64,000 nt of DNA from Nitrosococcus wardiae (lineage in GTDB: Bacteria; Pseudomonadota; Gammaproteobacteria; Nitrosococcales; Nitrosococcaceae). A program made the position numbers and the translations under genes. Positions 19,359 to 28,199 of the stretch are shown piece after piece. Below the pieces are notes generated by a model, which was not told where the DNA came from, searched no databases, and worked only from the letters and a program-made list of their open reading frames with translations. Within the stretch, counting starts at the first letter, position 1. Each line of letters opens with the position of its first letter. The DNA is taken from NCBI RefSeq assembly GCF_004421105.1, contig NZ_CP038033.1, positions 3,958,641 through 4,022,640 on the forward strand, written 5' to 3'.

Positions 19359-19471
19359 CTTCTTTATTTCCTCGACTGGTTTAAGTTTTGCGAATAACGA
19401 TGAACTACCATACCCTTTCTAGGGTCCATTTCACGGGCAGACTTTCTCAATGATATCGCTGGACAGGTTTA

Positions 19472-19494
19472 AATGCCCTAGCAGCTAGGGCATT
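19472..19494. repeat. Perfect 23-bp inverted repeat between ccmC and ccmD
   Basis: AATGCCCTAGC (19472-19482), a central A, then GCTAGGGCATT (19484-19494): 11 bp per arm without mismatch. It is followed by GTTATAG, not a T-run, so it is a poor terminator; a protein-binding palindrome, an mRNA-processing hairpin, or a REP-like insertion are the options. Confidence 0.6.
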
Positions 19495-19585
19495 GTTATA
19501 GCCGGAGAAACCACTAACCGGCCTTTGATTACGATAGTACCTAAAATATATTTTCAATCACTACCTCGAAATTTGCTCCTGAGTT

Positions 19586-19744
19586 ATGAATATATTGCAG
19601 GAATTTTTCCATATGGGCGGATATGCCCTTTACGTGTGGACGGCCTACGGGATTGCTGCCATCGTATTGGTGGGCAACATTGTCCAAGCCCAAATCCGGC
19701 AACGCCGAATAACCCGTCAGATACAGCAGGAGGATAAGTCATGA
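19586..19744 (+). CDS. ccmD: Heme exporter protein CcmD
   Basis: This 52-residue, single-span protein was found by reading between ccmC and ccmE. It begins MNILQEFFHMGGYALYVWTA, the CcmD pattern (a short N-terminus, MGGYxxYVW), then a membrane helix and a basic tail QIRQRRITRQIQQ. CcmD stabilises the CcmABC-CcmE complex. Its stop overlaps the ccmE start by 4 bp (ATGA). Confidence 0.9.
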   Translation: MNILQEFFHMGGYALYVWTAYGIAAIVLVGNIVQAQIRQRRITRQIQQEDKS

Positions 19745-20184
19745 CTGTGCGCCAAAGACGGTTTGCGATGGTAATGCTGGTGGTTGTAGGAGTATCCATT
19801 GCCACCGGCCTGGGACTAAAAGCCTTTCAAAAGAATATTCTCTTCTTTTACAACCCAACCCAAATCATGGCTGGAGAAGTCCCCTCTGACACTAACATCC
19901 GAGTCGGAGGGGTGGTGGTTGATGGTAGCGTGAAACGAGAAAGCGGTAGCCTAGATGTGCAGTTTGCGCTTACCGATATGGCGGAGACGATGACCGTGGT
20001 TTATAGCGGCATCCTCCCTGATCTGTTCCGCGAAGGACAGGGAATCGTTGCCATGGGCAAACTCGGACCCAATAATGTATTCGAAGCCAGTGAAGTTTTG
20101 GCTAAACACGATGAAGAATACATGCCGCCTGAAGTTGCCGACGCGCTAGCCAAAACCAAAACCAGCACCGAGGACAAGCTATGA
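19741..20184 (+). CDS. ccmE: Cytochrome c maturation heme chaperone CcmE
   Basis: CcmE binds heme covalently in the periplasm and passes it to CcmF/H. The 147-residue protein has an N-terminal anchor (MVMLVVVGVSIATGLGLKA), an OB-fold (FFYNPTQI, RVGGVVVDGSVKR), and the heme-attachment histidine in LAKHDEEYMPPEV. It overlaps ccmD and ccmF by 4 bp each. Confidence 0.96.
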   Translation: MTVRQRRFAMVMLVVVGVSIATGLGLKAFQKNILFFYNPTQIMAGEVPSDTNIRVGGVVVDGSVKRESGSLDVQFALTDMAETMTVVYSGILPDLFREGQGIVAMGKLGPNNVFEASEVLAKHDEEYMPPEVADALAKTKTSTEDKL

Positions 20185-22166
20185 TTCCAGAACTTGGCCA
20201 TCTTGCACTGATTCTTGCACTCACCCTAGCCCTCGCCCAATCAATATTGCCGCTCATTGGAGCACAGCGTGGAGTCATTGGCTGGATGAACGTGGCGCGG
20301 ACTGCGGCCTACGGGCAGTGTGTCTTTTTAGCTGTGGCTTTCATCTGCCTTGCCATCAGCTTTATCAATAATGATTTCTCCGTAGCCTACGTAGTCAATA
20401 ATTCCAATTCCGCGTTACCGGTAGCTTATCGCTTCGCCGCCATCTGGGGTTCCCACGAAGGCTCGTTGCTGCTATGGAGTTTCATTCTAGGCTTATGGAT
20501 GGTTGCAGTCGCTTTGTTTAGCCGCAGTATCCCCCTGGCTTATATCGCACGCGTATTGGCAGTAATGGGCATGATTAATGTCGGCTTTTTGCTGTTCATG
20601 ATTCTGACCTCCAATCCGTTTTTACGCCACTTTCCCGCCCCCCTAGACGGACAAGATCTCAATCCGTTGCTGCAAGACCCGGGTCTGGTCATGCATCCTC
20701 CCATGCTCTATATGGGTTACGTCGGCTTTTCCGTAGCCTTTAGCTTTGCCATCGCAGCGCTTATTGGCAAGCGCCTAGATGCAGCCTGGGCTCGGTGGTC
20801 TAGACCATGGACCGTGGTCGCCTGGTTATTTTTATCCATCGGCATTACCTTAGGGAGCTGGTGGGCCTACTACGAGCTCGGCTGGGGCGGCTGGTGGTTT
20901 TGGGATCCGGTGGAAAATGCCTCCTTTATGCCGTGGCTAGTCGGCACCGCTCTCATTCACTCCCTGGCGGTGACTGAAAAACGCGATGCCTTCAAACGCT
21001 GGACAGTATTACTCGCTATCTTTGCCTTTTCCCTCAGTCTGCTAGGAACTTTCCTGGTCCGTTCTGGGGTACTCACTTCCGTACACGCCTTTGCAACCGA
21101 TCCTACCCGCGGCGTTTTTATCCTCATCTTGTTGGGAATCGCCGTCGGCGGATCCCTGCTGCTCTATGCCATGCGGGCACCGTTGGTAAAAGACACCGGC
21201 CGTTTTCATCTCCTTTCCCGGGAAGGCTTTCTTTTGGCCAACAATGTAGTGCTCATAGTAGCGGCCGGCAGTGTATTGTTGGGTACCCTCTATCCCCTGG
21301 TTCTCGAGGGTTTAGGGCTAGGTAAAATCTCAGTGGGCCCGCCCTATTTTGACACCGTGTTTGTGCCTTTGATGGTTATCTTGGCCTTTCTGTTAGGAGC
21401 AGGTCCCATAGCACGCTGGAAGCAACAAAGCCTGGGTGAACTCATCAAAAGACTAGGTTTTATTTTTGCCATTAGCCTAACCATCGGGATCTTGGTGCCT
21501 TATGCTGTTGATAAAGGAGAATTCTTTAGCGTAGCTGCCGGACTTACGGTTGCTATATGGATCGCCTTAAGCACCCTCCTCGGGCTCTGGAATCGACTTA
21601 GAAACCGGGGTGGAATTGCGGGGGTAGGTTCCTTATCACGAAGCTTTATGGGAATGTCGCTAGCCCATTTGGGCTTTGCCGTCTCCATCGTAGGGGTCAC
21701 CTTAACAACGATGTATGGACAGGATCGGGATGTGGGTGTTGCCATCGGCGAGGCAGCAGAATTAGGCGCCTATGAGTTCCGGTTAGATGACATTCGTGAG
21801 GTAAATGGCCCCAACTACCGGGCCCTCGAAGGAACCGTATCCGTTCTCAAGGGTGGAGAATTGATTACTACGCTCCAAACCCAGAAACGTATCTACCGGG
21901 TCCAAACCTCCCCCATGACAGAAGCCGGTATTGATGCAGGCCTGTTCCGAGACTTGTTTGTCGCCTTAGGAGACTCACTGGGAGACAATACTTGGAGTCT
22001 GCGCATTCAATTTAAACCTTTTGTTCGCTGGATCTGGCTGGGAGGATTGTTAATGGCCCTAGGTGGTACCATTGCAGTCAGCGATCGGCGTTATCGGGTG
22101 AGCATGCAGAAAATGCGTTTTAAGCAGCTCAAAACTTCTCAACCTGAGGCTACAGCTGAAGTCTAA
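20181..22166 (+). CDS. ccmF: Heme lyase subunit CcmF
   Basis: CcmF attaches heme to apocytochrome c together with CcmH/I. The 661-residue polytopic protein carries the WWD motif WGGWWFWDPVENASFMPWL near residue 240, conserved histidines in IWGSHEGSLLLW, VMHPPMLYMGYVG and LIHSLAVTEKR, and a periplasmic C-terminal domain followed by a last membrane span. It overlaps ccmG by one base (TAATG). Confidence 0.96.
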   Translation: MIPELGHLALILALTLALAQSILPLIGAQRGVIGWMNVARTAAYGQCVFLAVAFICLAISFINNDFSVAYVVNNSNSALPVAYRFAAIWGSHEGSLLLWSFILGLWMVAVALFSRSIPLAYIARVLAVMGMINVGFLLFMILTSNPFLRHFPAPLDGQDLNPLLQDPGLVMHPPMLYMGYVGFSVAFSFAIAALIGKRLDAAWARWSRPWTVVAWLFLSIGITLGSWWAYYELGWGGWWFWDPVENASFMPWLVGTALIHSLAVTEKRDAFKRWTVLLAIFAFSLSLLGTFLVRSGVLTSVHAFATDPTRGVFILILLGIAVGGSLLLYAMRAPLVKDTGRFHLLSREGFLLANNVVLIVAAGSVLLGTLYPLVLEGLGLGKISVGPPYFDTVFVPLMVILAFLLGAGPIARWKQQSLGELIKRLGFIFAISLTIGILVPYAVDKGEFFSVAAGLTVAIWIALSTLLGLWNRLRNRGGIAGVGSLSRSFMGMSLAHLGFAVSIVGVTLTTMYGQDRDVGVAIGEAAELGAYEFRLDDIREVNGPNYRALEGTVSVLKGGELITTLQTQKRIYRVQTSPMTEAGIDAGLFRDLFVALGDSLGDNTWSLRIQFKPFVRWIWLGGLLMALGGTIAVSDRRYRVSMQKMRFKQLKTSQPEATAEV

Positions 22167-22699
22167 TGTTGCGCTATACCATTCCCTTAATCATTTTTAT
22201 AGGCTTAGTGCTATTTTTTGCCGATGGACTGCAACGGGATCCTCGACAGGTCCCGTCGCCGTTCATTGACAAACCGGCTCCAGAACTCGGGGTACCTCGG
22301 CTAAAAACGCCTGACCAAGAAATCTACCGCAGTGATCTGCTTGGCAAGCCGGCCCTAGTCAATGTGTGGGCCAGTTGGTGCGTCGCCTGCCGCGCAGAGC
22401 ATGAGGTTCTGCTCCGGCTAGCAAGAGAAACCCAACTACCCATCATTGGGCTCAATTACAAAGACAAACGGGAGGCAGCACTCCAGTGGCTAGCTAACCT
22501 AGGCGATCCTTATACGACCATTGCTGTGGATGCCGACGGCCGAGTGGGTATCGAGTGGGGCGTTTACGGGGTTCCCGAGTCCTTTCTCCTCGATCCCCAA
22601 GGTGTTATCCGTTATAAGCAAATCGGACCCTTAACCTGGAAGGTCGTTGAAGAGGAGCTACTCCCTTTAATTCAGTCATTCGAGACCCAAGGAGGTTGA
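22166..22699 (+). CDS. ccmG: Thiol:disulfide interchange protein CcmG/DsbE
   Basis: CcmG is a membrane-anchored periplasmic thioredoxin that keeps apocytochrome cysteines reduced. The 177-residue protein has an N-terminal anchor (YTIPLIIFIGLVLFFADGL), the active site WASWCVACRAEH (C-V-A-C, where WCPTC is the E. coli form) and the cis-proline segment YGVPESFLLDPQG. Confidence 0.94.
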   Translation: MLRYTIPLIIFIGLVLFFADGLQRDPRQVPSPFIDKPAPELGVPRLKTPDQEIYRSDLLGKPALVNVWASWCVACRAEHEVLLRLARETQLPIIGLNYKDKREAALQWLANLGDPYTTIAVDADGRVGIEWGVYGVPESFLLDPQGVIRYKQIGPLTWKVVEEELLPLIQSFETQGG

Positions 22700-22700
22700 A

Positions 22701-23159
22701 ATGATACGGATGTTGCTTCTGGTCATTGCTTTAATGGGAACCCAGGCCTTTGCCGCCGATCCCGCTATCTTTGAGTTTGACGACCCAACCCAAGCAGCCA
22801 GATTTCAACAACTGGCTGAAGAATTGCGCTGCTTGGTCTGTCAAAACCAGTCTCTGGCCGACTCCCATGCTGACCTCGCCGGCGATTTGCGGCGTGAGAT
22901 TCATCAAAAGATGCAACAGGGCGCCACCAATGAGGAAATCGTTGATTTTTTGGTGCAGCGTTACGGAGATTTCGTGCTTTACCGCCCCCCTGTGCGGCCC
23001 ACCACTTATCTACTTTGGTTTGGGCCGGCATTACTCTTAGTACTAGGATTCGGCGTGTTCATTGTCTCGATGCGAAGACGTAACCAAAGTTTGACTCCTA
23101 CCCTTTCTGAAGCTGAACACCGCCGTATGGCCAAATTACTGGAGGAAGAGGACTTATGA
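22701..23159 (+). CDS. ccmH: Cytochrome c-type biogenesis protein CcmH
   Basis: CcmH is the thiol-redox partner in apocytochrome handling. The 152-residue protein has a signal peptide, the redox motif LRCLVCQNQSLADSHADLA, and a C-terminal membrane helix (LWFGPALLLVLGFGVFIVSM). It is 1 bp after ccmG and overlaps ccmI by 4 bp. Confidence 0.95.
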   Translation: MIRMLLLVIALMGTQAFAADPAIFEFDDPTQAARFQQLAEELRCLVCQNQSLADSHADLAGDLRREIHQKMQQGATNEEIVDFLVQRYGDFVLYRPPVRPTTYLLWFGPALLLVLGFGVFIVSMRRRNQSLTPTLSEAEHRRMAKLLEEEDL

Positions 23160-24421
23160 CCTCCTTGTCGACATTTTGGATAGCTGCAGGGGTAATGGTA
23201 CTCTTTGCGCTTAGCTTTTTGCTCCTTCCCTTATTGCGTCGCCGTGATCAGCAAACACTCGACGAAACTACCGCAGAAATTGCAGTCTACCGCGAACGGT
23301 TGCGGGAACTGCGCGCCGAACTGCGCAGCGGTACCCTAACTGAAGAGCAATTCTCCCAAGCCCGACGCGAGCTAGAAGAGGCCATGGCTGCCGATCTTGC
23401 CACGGGCTCCTCTGTTGAACTCAAAACAAAACGGCACTGGGTCACAGCTCTTATTTTAGTGGTATTCACCCCCTCACTGGCTTTTGTAACTTACCAGCAA
23501 CTTGGGGCAAGTGATGAAGTTGCGCAGTTCCTGGCCATGGAAAAGGAATCTCAGCAAGAAATGGACAGCATGCGTCATGCCATGGAAGGGCTCAAGGCAC
23601 GCCTTGCAGAGAATCCTGAGGATATCCGAGGTTGGCAATTACTAGGCCGAACCTATCTTGCCACTAATGAGTTTGCGAAAGCAGCAGAAGCATTAGGTCG
23701 TGCCTATGCTCTGGATGATCAAAATCCCGATGTCATCCTGGATTATGCGGAGTCGCTTGCTACAAGCCAAGGTCGGCGCCTACAAGGAGCCCCTTTGAAG
23801 TTGGTACATCGCGCCCTTGAGATTGCCCCTCAACATCCCAAAGCTTTATGGCTAGCCGCGGTAAATGCGCTTCAAACCAATCAAAATGAGGAGGCTAAAA
23901 CCTATCTGGAACGGCTTGCTTCTCAACTCCCGCCAGGCAGTGAGGAAGAACGCATGGTGCGTACTCACCTAGCGCAATTGTCACCAGAAATGGCAGCCAG
24001 AGGGAATGGAGCCACAGAAACTCGTGCTCCAGCAACAGCGAGTGCCAACACCGATAAAGGCAGTACCCAAGCCCCTCGCATTGAGGTAAAAGTAGCGCTT
24101 GATCCAACCCTGAAGGATGAGGTTTCAGAAACTTCTACGGTATTCGTTTTCGCCCGTGCCGCCCAAGGTCCGCCTATGCCCTTAGCGGCTGCCCGCCACC
24201 AAGTAAAAGATTTGCCTCTCACAGTAGTACTTGATGACTCCCAGGCAATGATGCCTAGCATGAAGATGTCCAACTTTAGCGAGTTTAAAGTCGGGGCTCG
24301 AATTTCTTGGTCAGGTAATCCCATACCCCAGAGTGGCGATTTCCAAGGATTTGCCGAAGGTACTATTCCGGCAGCCCCTTCCGGTCCCGTATCGGTAACA
24401 ATCAACCAGCGCGTTCCCTAA
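23156..24421 (+). CDS. ccmI: Cytochrome c-type biogenesis protein CcmI
   Basis: CcmI is the apocytochrome c chaperone. The 421-residue protein has two membrane spans around a coiled cytoplasmic loop (VYRERLRELRAELRSGTLTEEQF), then a periplasmic TPR region (DIRGWQLLGRTYLATNEFAKAAEALGRAY and following, about residues 150-280) and a beta-rich C-terminal domain (VFVFARAAQGPPMPLAAARH). This is the long CcmI form. It is the last gene of the operon, 45 bp before a terminator. Confidence 0.92.
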   Translation: MTSLSTFWIAAGVMVLFALSFLLLPLLRRRDQQTLDETTAEIAVYRERLRELRAELRSGTLTEEQFSQARRELEEAMAADLATGSSVELKTKRHWVTALILVVFTPSLAFVTYQQLGASDEVAQFLAMEKESQQEMDSMRHAMEGLKARLAENPEDIRGWQLLGRTYLATNEFAKAAEALGRAYALDDQNPDVILDYAESLATSQGRRLQGAPLKLVHRALEIAPQHPKALWLAAVNALQTNQNEEAKTYLERLASQLPPGSEEERMVRTHLAQLSPEMAARGNGATETRAPATASANTDKGSTQAPRIEVKVALDPTLKDEVSETSTVFVFARAAQGPPMPLAAARHQVKDLPLTVVLDDSQAMMPSMKMSNFSEFKVGARISWSGNPIPQSGDFQGFAEGTIPAAPSGPVSVTINQRVP

Positions 24422-24465
24422 ATGAATATCGAACCGCTTCCACGACAAAATCCATTTTATAACAT

Positions 24466-24500
24466 AAGGGCGAATCGCTTGCGATTCGCCCTTATTTTTT
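24466..24500 (+). terminator. Rho-independent terminator of the ccm operon
   Basis: AAGGGCGAATCGC (24466-24478) and GCGATTCGCCCTT (24481-24493) form a perfect 13-bp arm pair with a tiny loop (the innermost pairs must open), followed by ATTTTTT. It ends the nine-gene ccm transcript and stands just before the convergent LysM gene. Confidence 0.92.
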
Positions 24501-24513
24501 GACAGTTATTCAC

Positions 24514-25407
24514 CTATTTTGGGGCAGGAACTGTCAACTCCATCCCTACCAGCAATTGGTTGGGATTTTCCAGACGATCCTGATTAGCCTCATAAATCAA
24601 GCGCCACTTATTTACATCACCGTAAACACGCTTAGCAATAAGAGACAGAGAATCGCCAGACTGAACAGTCACCGTTTTGGGAAATCCTTCCTGAGCTGTG
24701 GGCGTGGGCGGAGCTTTTCTCGATGGTGGAGTTATCGCAGCAAGCTCTTCCTCCTGCGCTTCTTGAATATCCTTAAAGGATTCCTTCGCCTCTCGAGCTT
24801 CCTCTAATAACTGCTCAGCCTCACTGAGTTCTTCAGTCAGTTGCTCCGCTTTCTCTTCAACCGCTTTTTCTGCTTCCTTTTCCAATACGGCTAATTCCTC
24901 AGCAGAGAGTTGAGCTTCATCCTCGGGGGAGATCGGCGCTTCTTCAGGCACAGCTCCCATCGCCGCCTCACCCTCAGCAGCTGGGGTTTGTGGCTCCGCC
25001 ATTTCCGGGCTGGGAGCCTCTTCTTCAGTGGATTCTTCGGTACCCCCGAGTTCCTCCAAAATCGAAGCAAATTCGTCTTCTTCCTCGCTAGGGGCCGCAG
25101 CGGCAACTTCTTCTTCCACACTAGGCTGAGGAGGCTCCGCCTCCGGAACTGGCTCGGTAGGACTGGGCGCAGCAACTTCCGGGCTAACGGTTTCGATTTC
25201 CTCACTAACTACAGCTTCTTCTCCGCCAGTACGACTGAGATACATCCACACTGCACCTCCCGCCAGCACTACAATTAATAAAAGTACAATAATAATGGAC
25301 CAAATCTGTCCTCGATTTTTGGACTGCCCATAATCGGGTCGTCCAGAACCAGACCGCCTATAGGCGGACCGGACGTAGTTAGAATCGCTACGTTTAATAC
25401 CGGCCAT
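24514..25407 (-). CDS. LysM domain-containing membrane protein with acidic low-complexity linker
   Basis: The 297-residue protein has a basic N-terminus (RSAYRRSGSGRPDYGQSKNRG), one membrane span (IWSIIIVLLLIVVLAGGAVW), a long Glu/Pro/Ala-rich linker (residues 65-165) and a Glu/Ala-rich coiled-coil (EELAVLEKEAEKAVEEKAEQ). The C-terminal LysM domain is TVTVQSGDSLSLIAKRVYGD through LLVGMELTVP. It probably anchors in the inner membrane and binds peptidoglycan through LysM. The linker composition makes similarity searches unreliable. Confidence 0.82.
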   Translation of the reverse strand: MAGIKRSDSNYVRSAYRRSGSGRPDYGQSKNRGQIWSIIIVLLLIVVLAGGAVWMYLSRTGGEEAVVSEEIETVSPEVAAPSPTEPVPEAEPPQPSVEEEVAAAAPSEEEDEFASILEELGGTEESTEEEAPSPEMAEPQTPAAEGEAAMGAVPEEAPISPEDEAQLSAEELAVLEKEAEKAVEEKAEQLTEELSEAEQLLEEAREAKESFKDIQEAQEEELAAITPPSRKAPPTPTAQEGFPKTVTVQSGDSLSLIAKRVYGDVNKWRLIYEANQDRLENPNQLLVGMELTVPAPK

Positions 25408-25483
25408 GGCTTGCTCCTATATAAATATTAATAACTTGAACATCCGTTAGTGACTAAACTTTCTCCTGCATTTGTGAGAAAGG

Positions 25484-26131
25484 CTATATCCAATAAGCAG
25501 TTCGAGTCATCACTTTCGACACGACTCCCATCAAGGCCCTGATGGGAGTCGGTAGCTCTACACCACCGGATTCCAAGGCTACTGTCGCGTGCCGAGCCTC
25601 ATCCTTTCTCATTTGCCCCAAGATAACTCGGCTTGGGGCATCCTGATCAGGAAGACGCTCTAAATGCCGTTCGAGGTGCTTGACTACTTGGCGTTCCGTC
25701 TCAGCAACAAAGCCCAGGCTCCATTTGTCCCCCGCTACGCCCGCCAGGGTGCCAATAGCAAAGGAACCGGTATACCAGAAAGGGTTTAAATAGCTGGTAT
25801 GAGTACCTAACTCTTTTACTCGCTGCTTGCACCAAGCAAGGTGATCATTCTCTTCGCGGGCTGCCCCCTCCATCGCCTTACGAACCTCCGCAAGGTGTGC
25901 AGTCAACGCTTGTCCTTGGTATAAAGCCTGGGCGGCTATCTCACCTGCATGATTGACCCGCATCAAACATCCCGAAAGCCTCTGGTCTTCCTCGCTCATT
26001 GGCCCCTCCTCCACAATACCAGCGGCAGGATTAGCCCGCTCGGTCACTTGGGGCTCCCCGAAAACCGTGCGTAAAGCACTATCAAAATTGGTGATGGCGT
26101 AGTCAAGCCGCGACAACCTTCTCCCTTCCAT
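25484..26131 (-). CDS. coq7: 2-polyprenyl-3-methyl-6-methoxy-1,4-benzoquinone monooxygenase
   Basis: Coq7 (UbiF-equivalent) hydroxylates demethoxy-ubiquinol to complete the ubiquinone ring. The 215-residue di-iron protein shows ligands E in RVNHAGEIAAQALY, ExxH in REENDHLAWC, E in VAETERQVVKHLERHL, and ExxH in KDEARHA near the C-terminus. It is transcribed toward the LysM gene, 76 bp away. Its presence fits a ubiquinone-using aerobe. Confidence 0.94.
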   Translation of the reverse strand: MEGRRLSRLDYAITNFDSALRTVFGEPQVTERANPAAGIVEEGPMSEEDQRLSGCLMRVNHAGEIAAQALYQGQALTAHLAEVRKAMEGAAREENDHLAWCKQRVKELGTHTSYLNPFWYTGSFAIGTLAGVAGDKWSLGFVAETERQVVKHLERHLERLPDQDAPSRVILGQMRKDEARHATVALESGGVELPTPIRALMGVVSKVMTRTAYWI

Positions 26132-26263
26132 TTCCTACTCCGCACTCTGCTACTATTGGTGAATAATTAATCGAAGGATAATCTTCTCCTATTTCTTATG
26201 TAACAAAAAGAGCTTACCTTTCCCCCTATGCAGAAACAAAAAAAGATTAAGTATATATTATTA

Positions 26264-27556
26264 TTAAAAATCAAGCTGCCGGACTAACAATTGTACCGGG
26301 TGCAAGACTTCGATAGGAAAGCCCGCCTCTCTTATTCCGGCTGCCAAATGCAGAGAACAGCCGATGTTGGATGTCACCAAAATATCAGGCTGAATTTTTT
26401 GTAAAGTGTCTATTTTCTCGGCACGCAGAGATTGGGCAAATATTGGCTGGGTAAGCATATAATTTCCAGCCGCGCCGCAACATTGCTCGTTGTCGGGGAG
26501 TGGTAAGATATCCGCCTTCGGGATTCGGCGCAGTAAAGCATATACCGCCTTGTGCTGTTGCAAAACATAGCGTAAGCTGCAGGGTTCCTGCACGACAACC
26601 CGTTTGTCTAAAGGCTTCAAAGTCCCTTCCGCCGGCCAAGCCGTGTGCAGTAAGAATTGATTAACCTCTCGAATCTTACTGGTAAAGGTGCGGATAGCAG
26701 CGACTTCAACTCCCTCCTCTTGCGCCCACTGGGGGTAATCTATCAGGTTTGCAGTGCAGCCACTTGCGGTGCAAATCACCGCTTCCACTTTCGCGAAGGC
26801 TTTAACATTTTGAAATGCTAGCGCCAAGGCCTGCTTTGGCTGACCTTCGTGTCTCGCTAAAGCACCACAGCAAACTTGTTTTTTTGGAATATGAACCCCG
26901 TAACCCAACCAATTGAGTAATTGCACTGTCGCCATCAACAAAGGCTGTTCAACTATATTGGCCACGCAACCGGTAAATAAAGCAACCTCACCTCGCTCTT
27001 CGCCCTGGGCAGGATAAAAGGACTGCCAGCTTCGCTGAGGAGGTAATTTAGGCACAAGAGACTCCAACGAAGCCCATCCTAAAGCTCTCAACAGCCCACT
27101 GCGTCGGGCTAACCCAACGACCCCAGTGAGTTGGGCCAGTCTCACTAATCTTCCAAGGCCCTGGAGTATCGCTGGACGAGGCATTATCCATTGGTAGAGG
27201 AAATGTTTTTTTAAACGCTGCCAACGGGATCGCTCCCCCCAAACCTGGGCACGGGCAGTGTCAATTAAGCGGCCATAGGGAACAAGAGAGGGGCAGACCG
27301 CCTCGCAGGCGCGGCAAGTTAGACACCGATCCAAATGACCGAGTAAGCGTGGGGTGGGGGTAAGCTGATCTTTTGCCAATGCCCCCATTAGGGCAATCCT
27401 ACCCCGGGGAGACTCGCTTTCATCGCCTGTCAGACGGTAAGTAGGACAATGGGGCAGACACAACCCACACATCACACAACGATCTGACCCTTGTTCCAGA
27501 AATGCTATTTTTGGGGTTTTAGGGGGTAAACAGGAGTCCTGCTTGAAATAGGGCAT
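26264..27556 (-). CDS. glcF: Glycolate oxidase iron-sulfur subunit
   Basis: GlcF is the electron-transfer subunit of glycolate oxidase. The 430-residue protein has two 4Fe-4S motifs near the N-terminus, CVMCGLCLPHCPTYR and CLTCRACEAVCPSLVPYG, and two CCG domains (VCCGALARHEGQP and QCCGAAGNYMLTQP). The flavin subunits GlcD and GlcE are not in the window, so they lie elsewhere or the protein serves a related (D)-2-hydroxyacid dehydrogenase. Confidence 0.9.
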   Translation of the reverse strand: MPYFKQDSCLPPKTPKIAFLEQGSDRCVMCGLCLPHCPTYRLTGDESESPRGRIALMGALAKDQLTPTPRLLGHLDRCLTCRACEAVCPSLVPYGRLIDTARAQVWGERSRWQRLKKHFLYQWIMPRPAILQGLGRLVRLAQLTGVVGLARRSGLLRALGWASLESLVPKLPPQRSWQSFYPAQGEERGEVALFTGCVANIVEQPLLMATVQLLNWLGYGVHIPKKQVCCGALARHEGQPKQALALAFQNVKAFAKVEAVICTASGCTANLIDYPQWAQEEGVEVAAIRTFTSKIREVNQFLLHTAWPAEGTLKPLDKRVVVQEPCSLRYVLQQHKAVYALLRRIPKADILPLPDNEQCCGAAGNYMLTQPIFAQSLRAEKIDTLQKIQPDILVTSNIGCSLHLAAGIREAGFPIEVLHPVQLLVRQLDF

Positions 27557-27827
27557 AATGATTATAAATGGTTTAAAAAAGATAGGTAATCGCGGAAATA
27601 ATCATCTTAGAAACGGTAGCTAGACGTGCTCAAGTGCACGGCTAGCGGGCAAGATGGCAAGGCGCAAGGAGGTCCTGAAGCCGCCTCCCAGAAGGAGGAG
27701 CAATACCGCCAATCGTGCCATCAGGTGCGTAGTAATGCTACTTAATGGTGAAGCAGGTCAGCGGCCAGAAAATCGGGATTCATAGCGCCTATCAGTGCTT
27801 CTAAGTACTTATGAATAAGGTGTTTTA

Positions 27828-27987
27828 GGAGCGAGCTGGTGGTGTTCCGCAACCCCGTTTTTCCTCCCTAAAAAAAGGGTTTGATGCGCGCCCCCCTGAG
27901 GGACATCCTCCGGATGTCCCGATTCGCTCCCGGCGAACCGGTGCGGGGACTTCCCTGTCCCCTGGCTCCACGCCACCGGCTCGCTCC
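27828..27987. repeat. Nested inverted repeat, possible MITE-like or structured-RNA element
   Basis: GGAGCGAGCTGGTGG (27828-27842) is matched by the reverse complement of 27973-27987 with one mismatch in 15 bp. Inside are two further palindromes: GGACATCC-TCC-GGATGTCC (27901-27919, perfect) and GGGGAC-TTCCCT-GTCCCC (27945-27962). An about 160-bp unit with terminal inverted repeats and internal hairpins and no coding capacity fits a small non-autonomous element. Confidence 0.5.
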
Positions 27988-28041
27988 AGGAATACTTCAA
28001 AACTTTTACTGAGATACTCAGCGGTCAACTGCCGTTTTTAA

Positions 28042-28170
28042 GATTATACCAGACTCACGATCTACCCTTGGCGGGGCAAATATCGCCTTGTCCAGTTTTG
28101 TCAGTTCATCGCTTATCTTGCCTATCAAGAGATCGGCGGGTGGGATGCGGTGATTGCCGCAGCGCCATAG
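28042..28170 (+). pseudogene. Possible 3' fragment of an unidentified gene
   Basis: Between a TAA and the TAG at 28168 the frame reads a 42-residue protein-like stretch including YPWRGKYRLVQFCQFIAYLA and YQEIGGWDAVIAAAP. The balanced composition suggests a once-real C-terminus. I do not recognise the family and there is no start codon or ribosome site. Confidence 0.2.
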
Positions 28171-28199
28171 GACCTTCAGTTCAACTGGAAATTTCCCAT

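Larger units (their letters stand above)
27557..28199. other. Scarred intergenic region with nested inverted repeats and a possible gene remnant
   Basis: A 643-bp stretch with no convincing gene. It holds a nested inverted-repeat structure (27828-27987) and a short in-frame fragment (28042-28170), listed separately. The first 250 bp contain GGAGG-rich sequence without a usable frame. It looks like residue of old insertions beside the region that carries the SPW gene and the transposase fragment. Confidence 0.5.
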
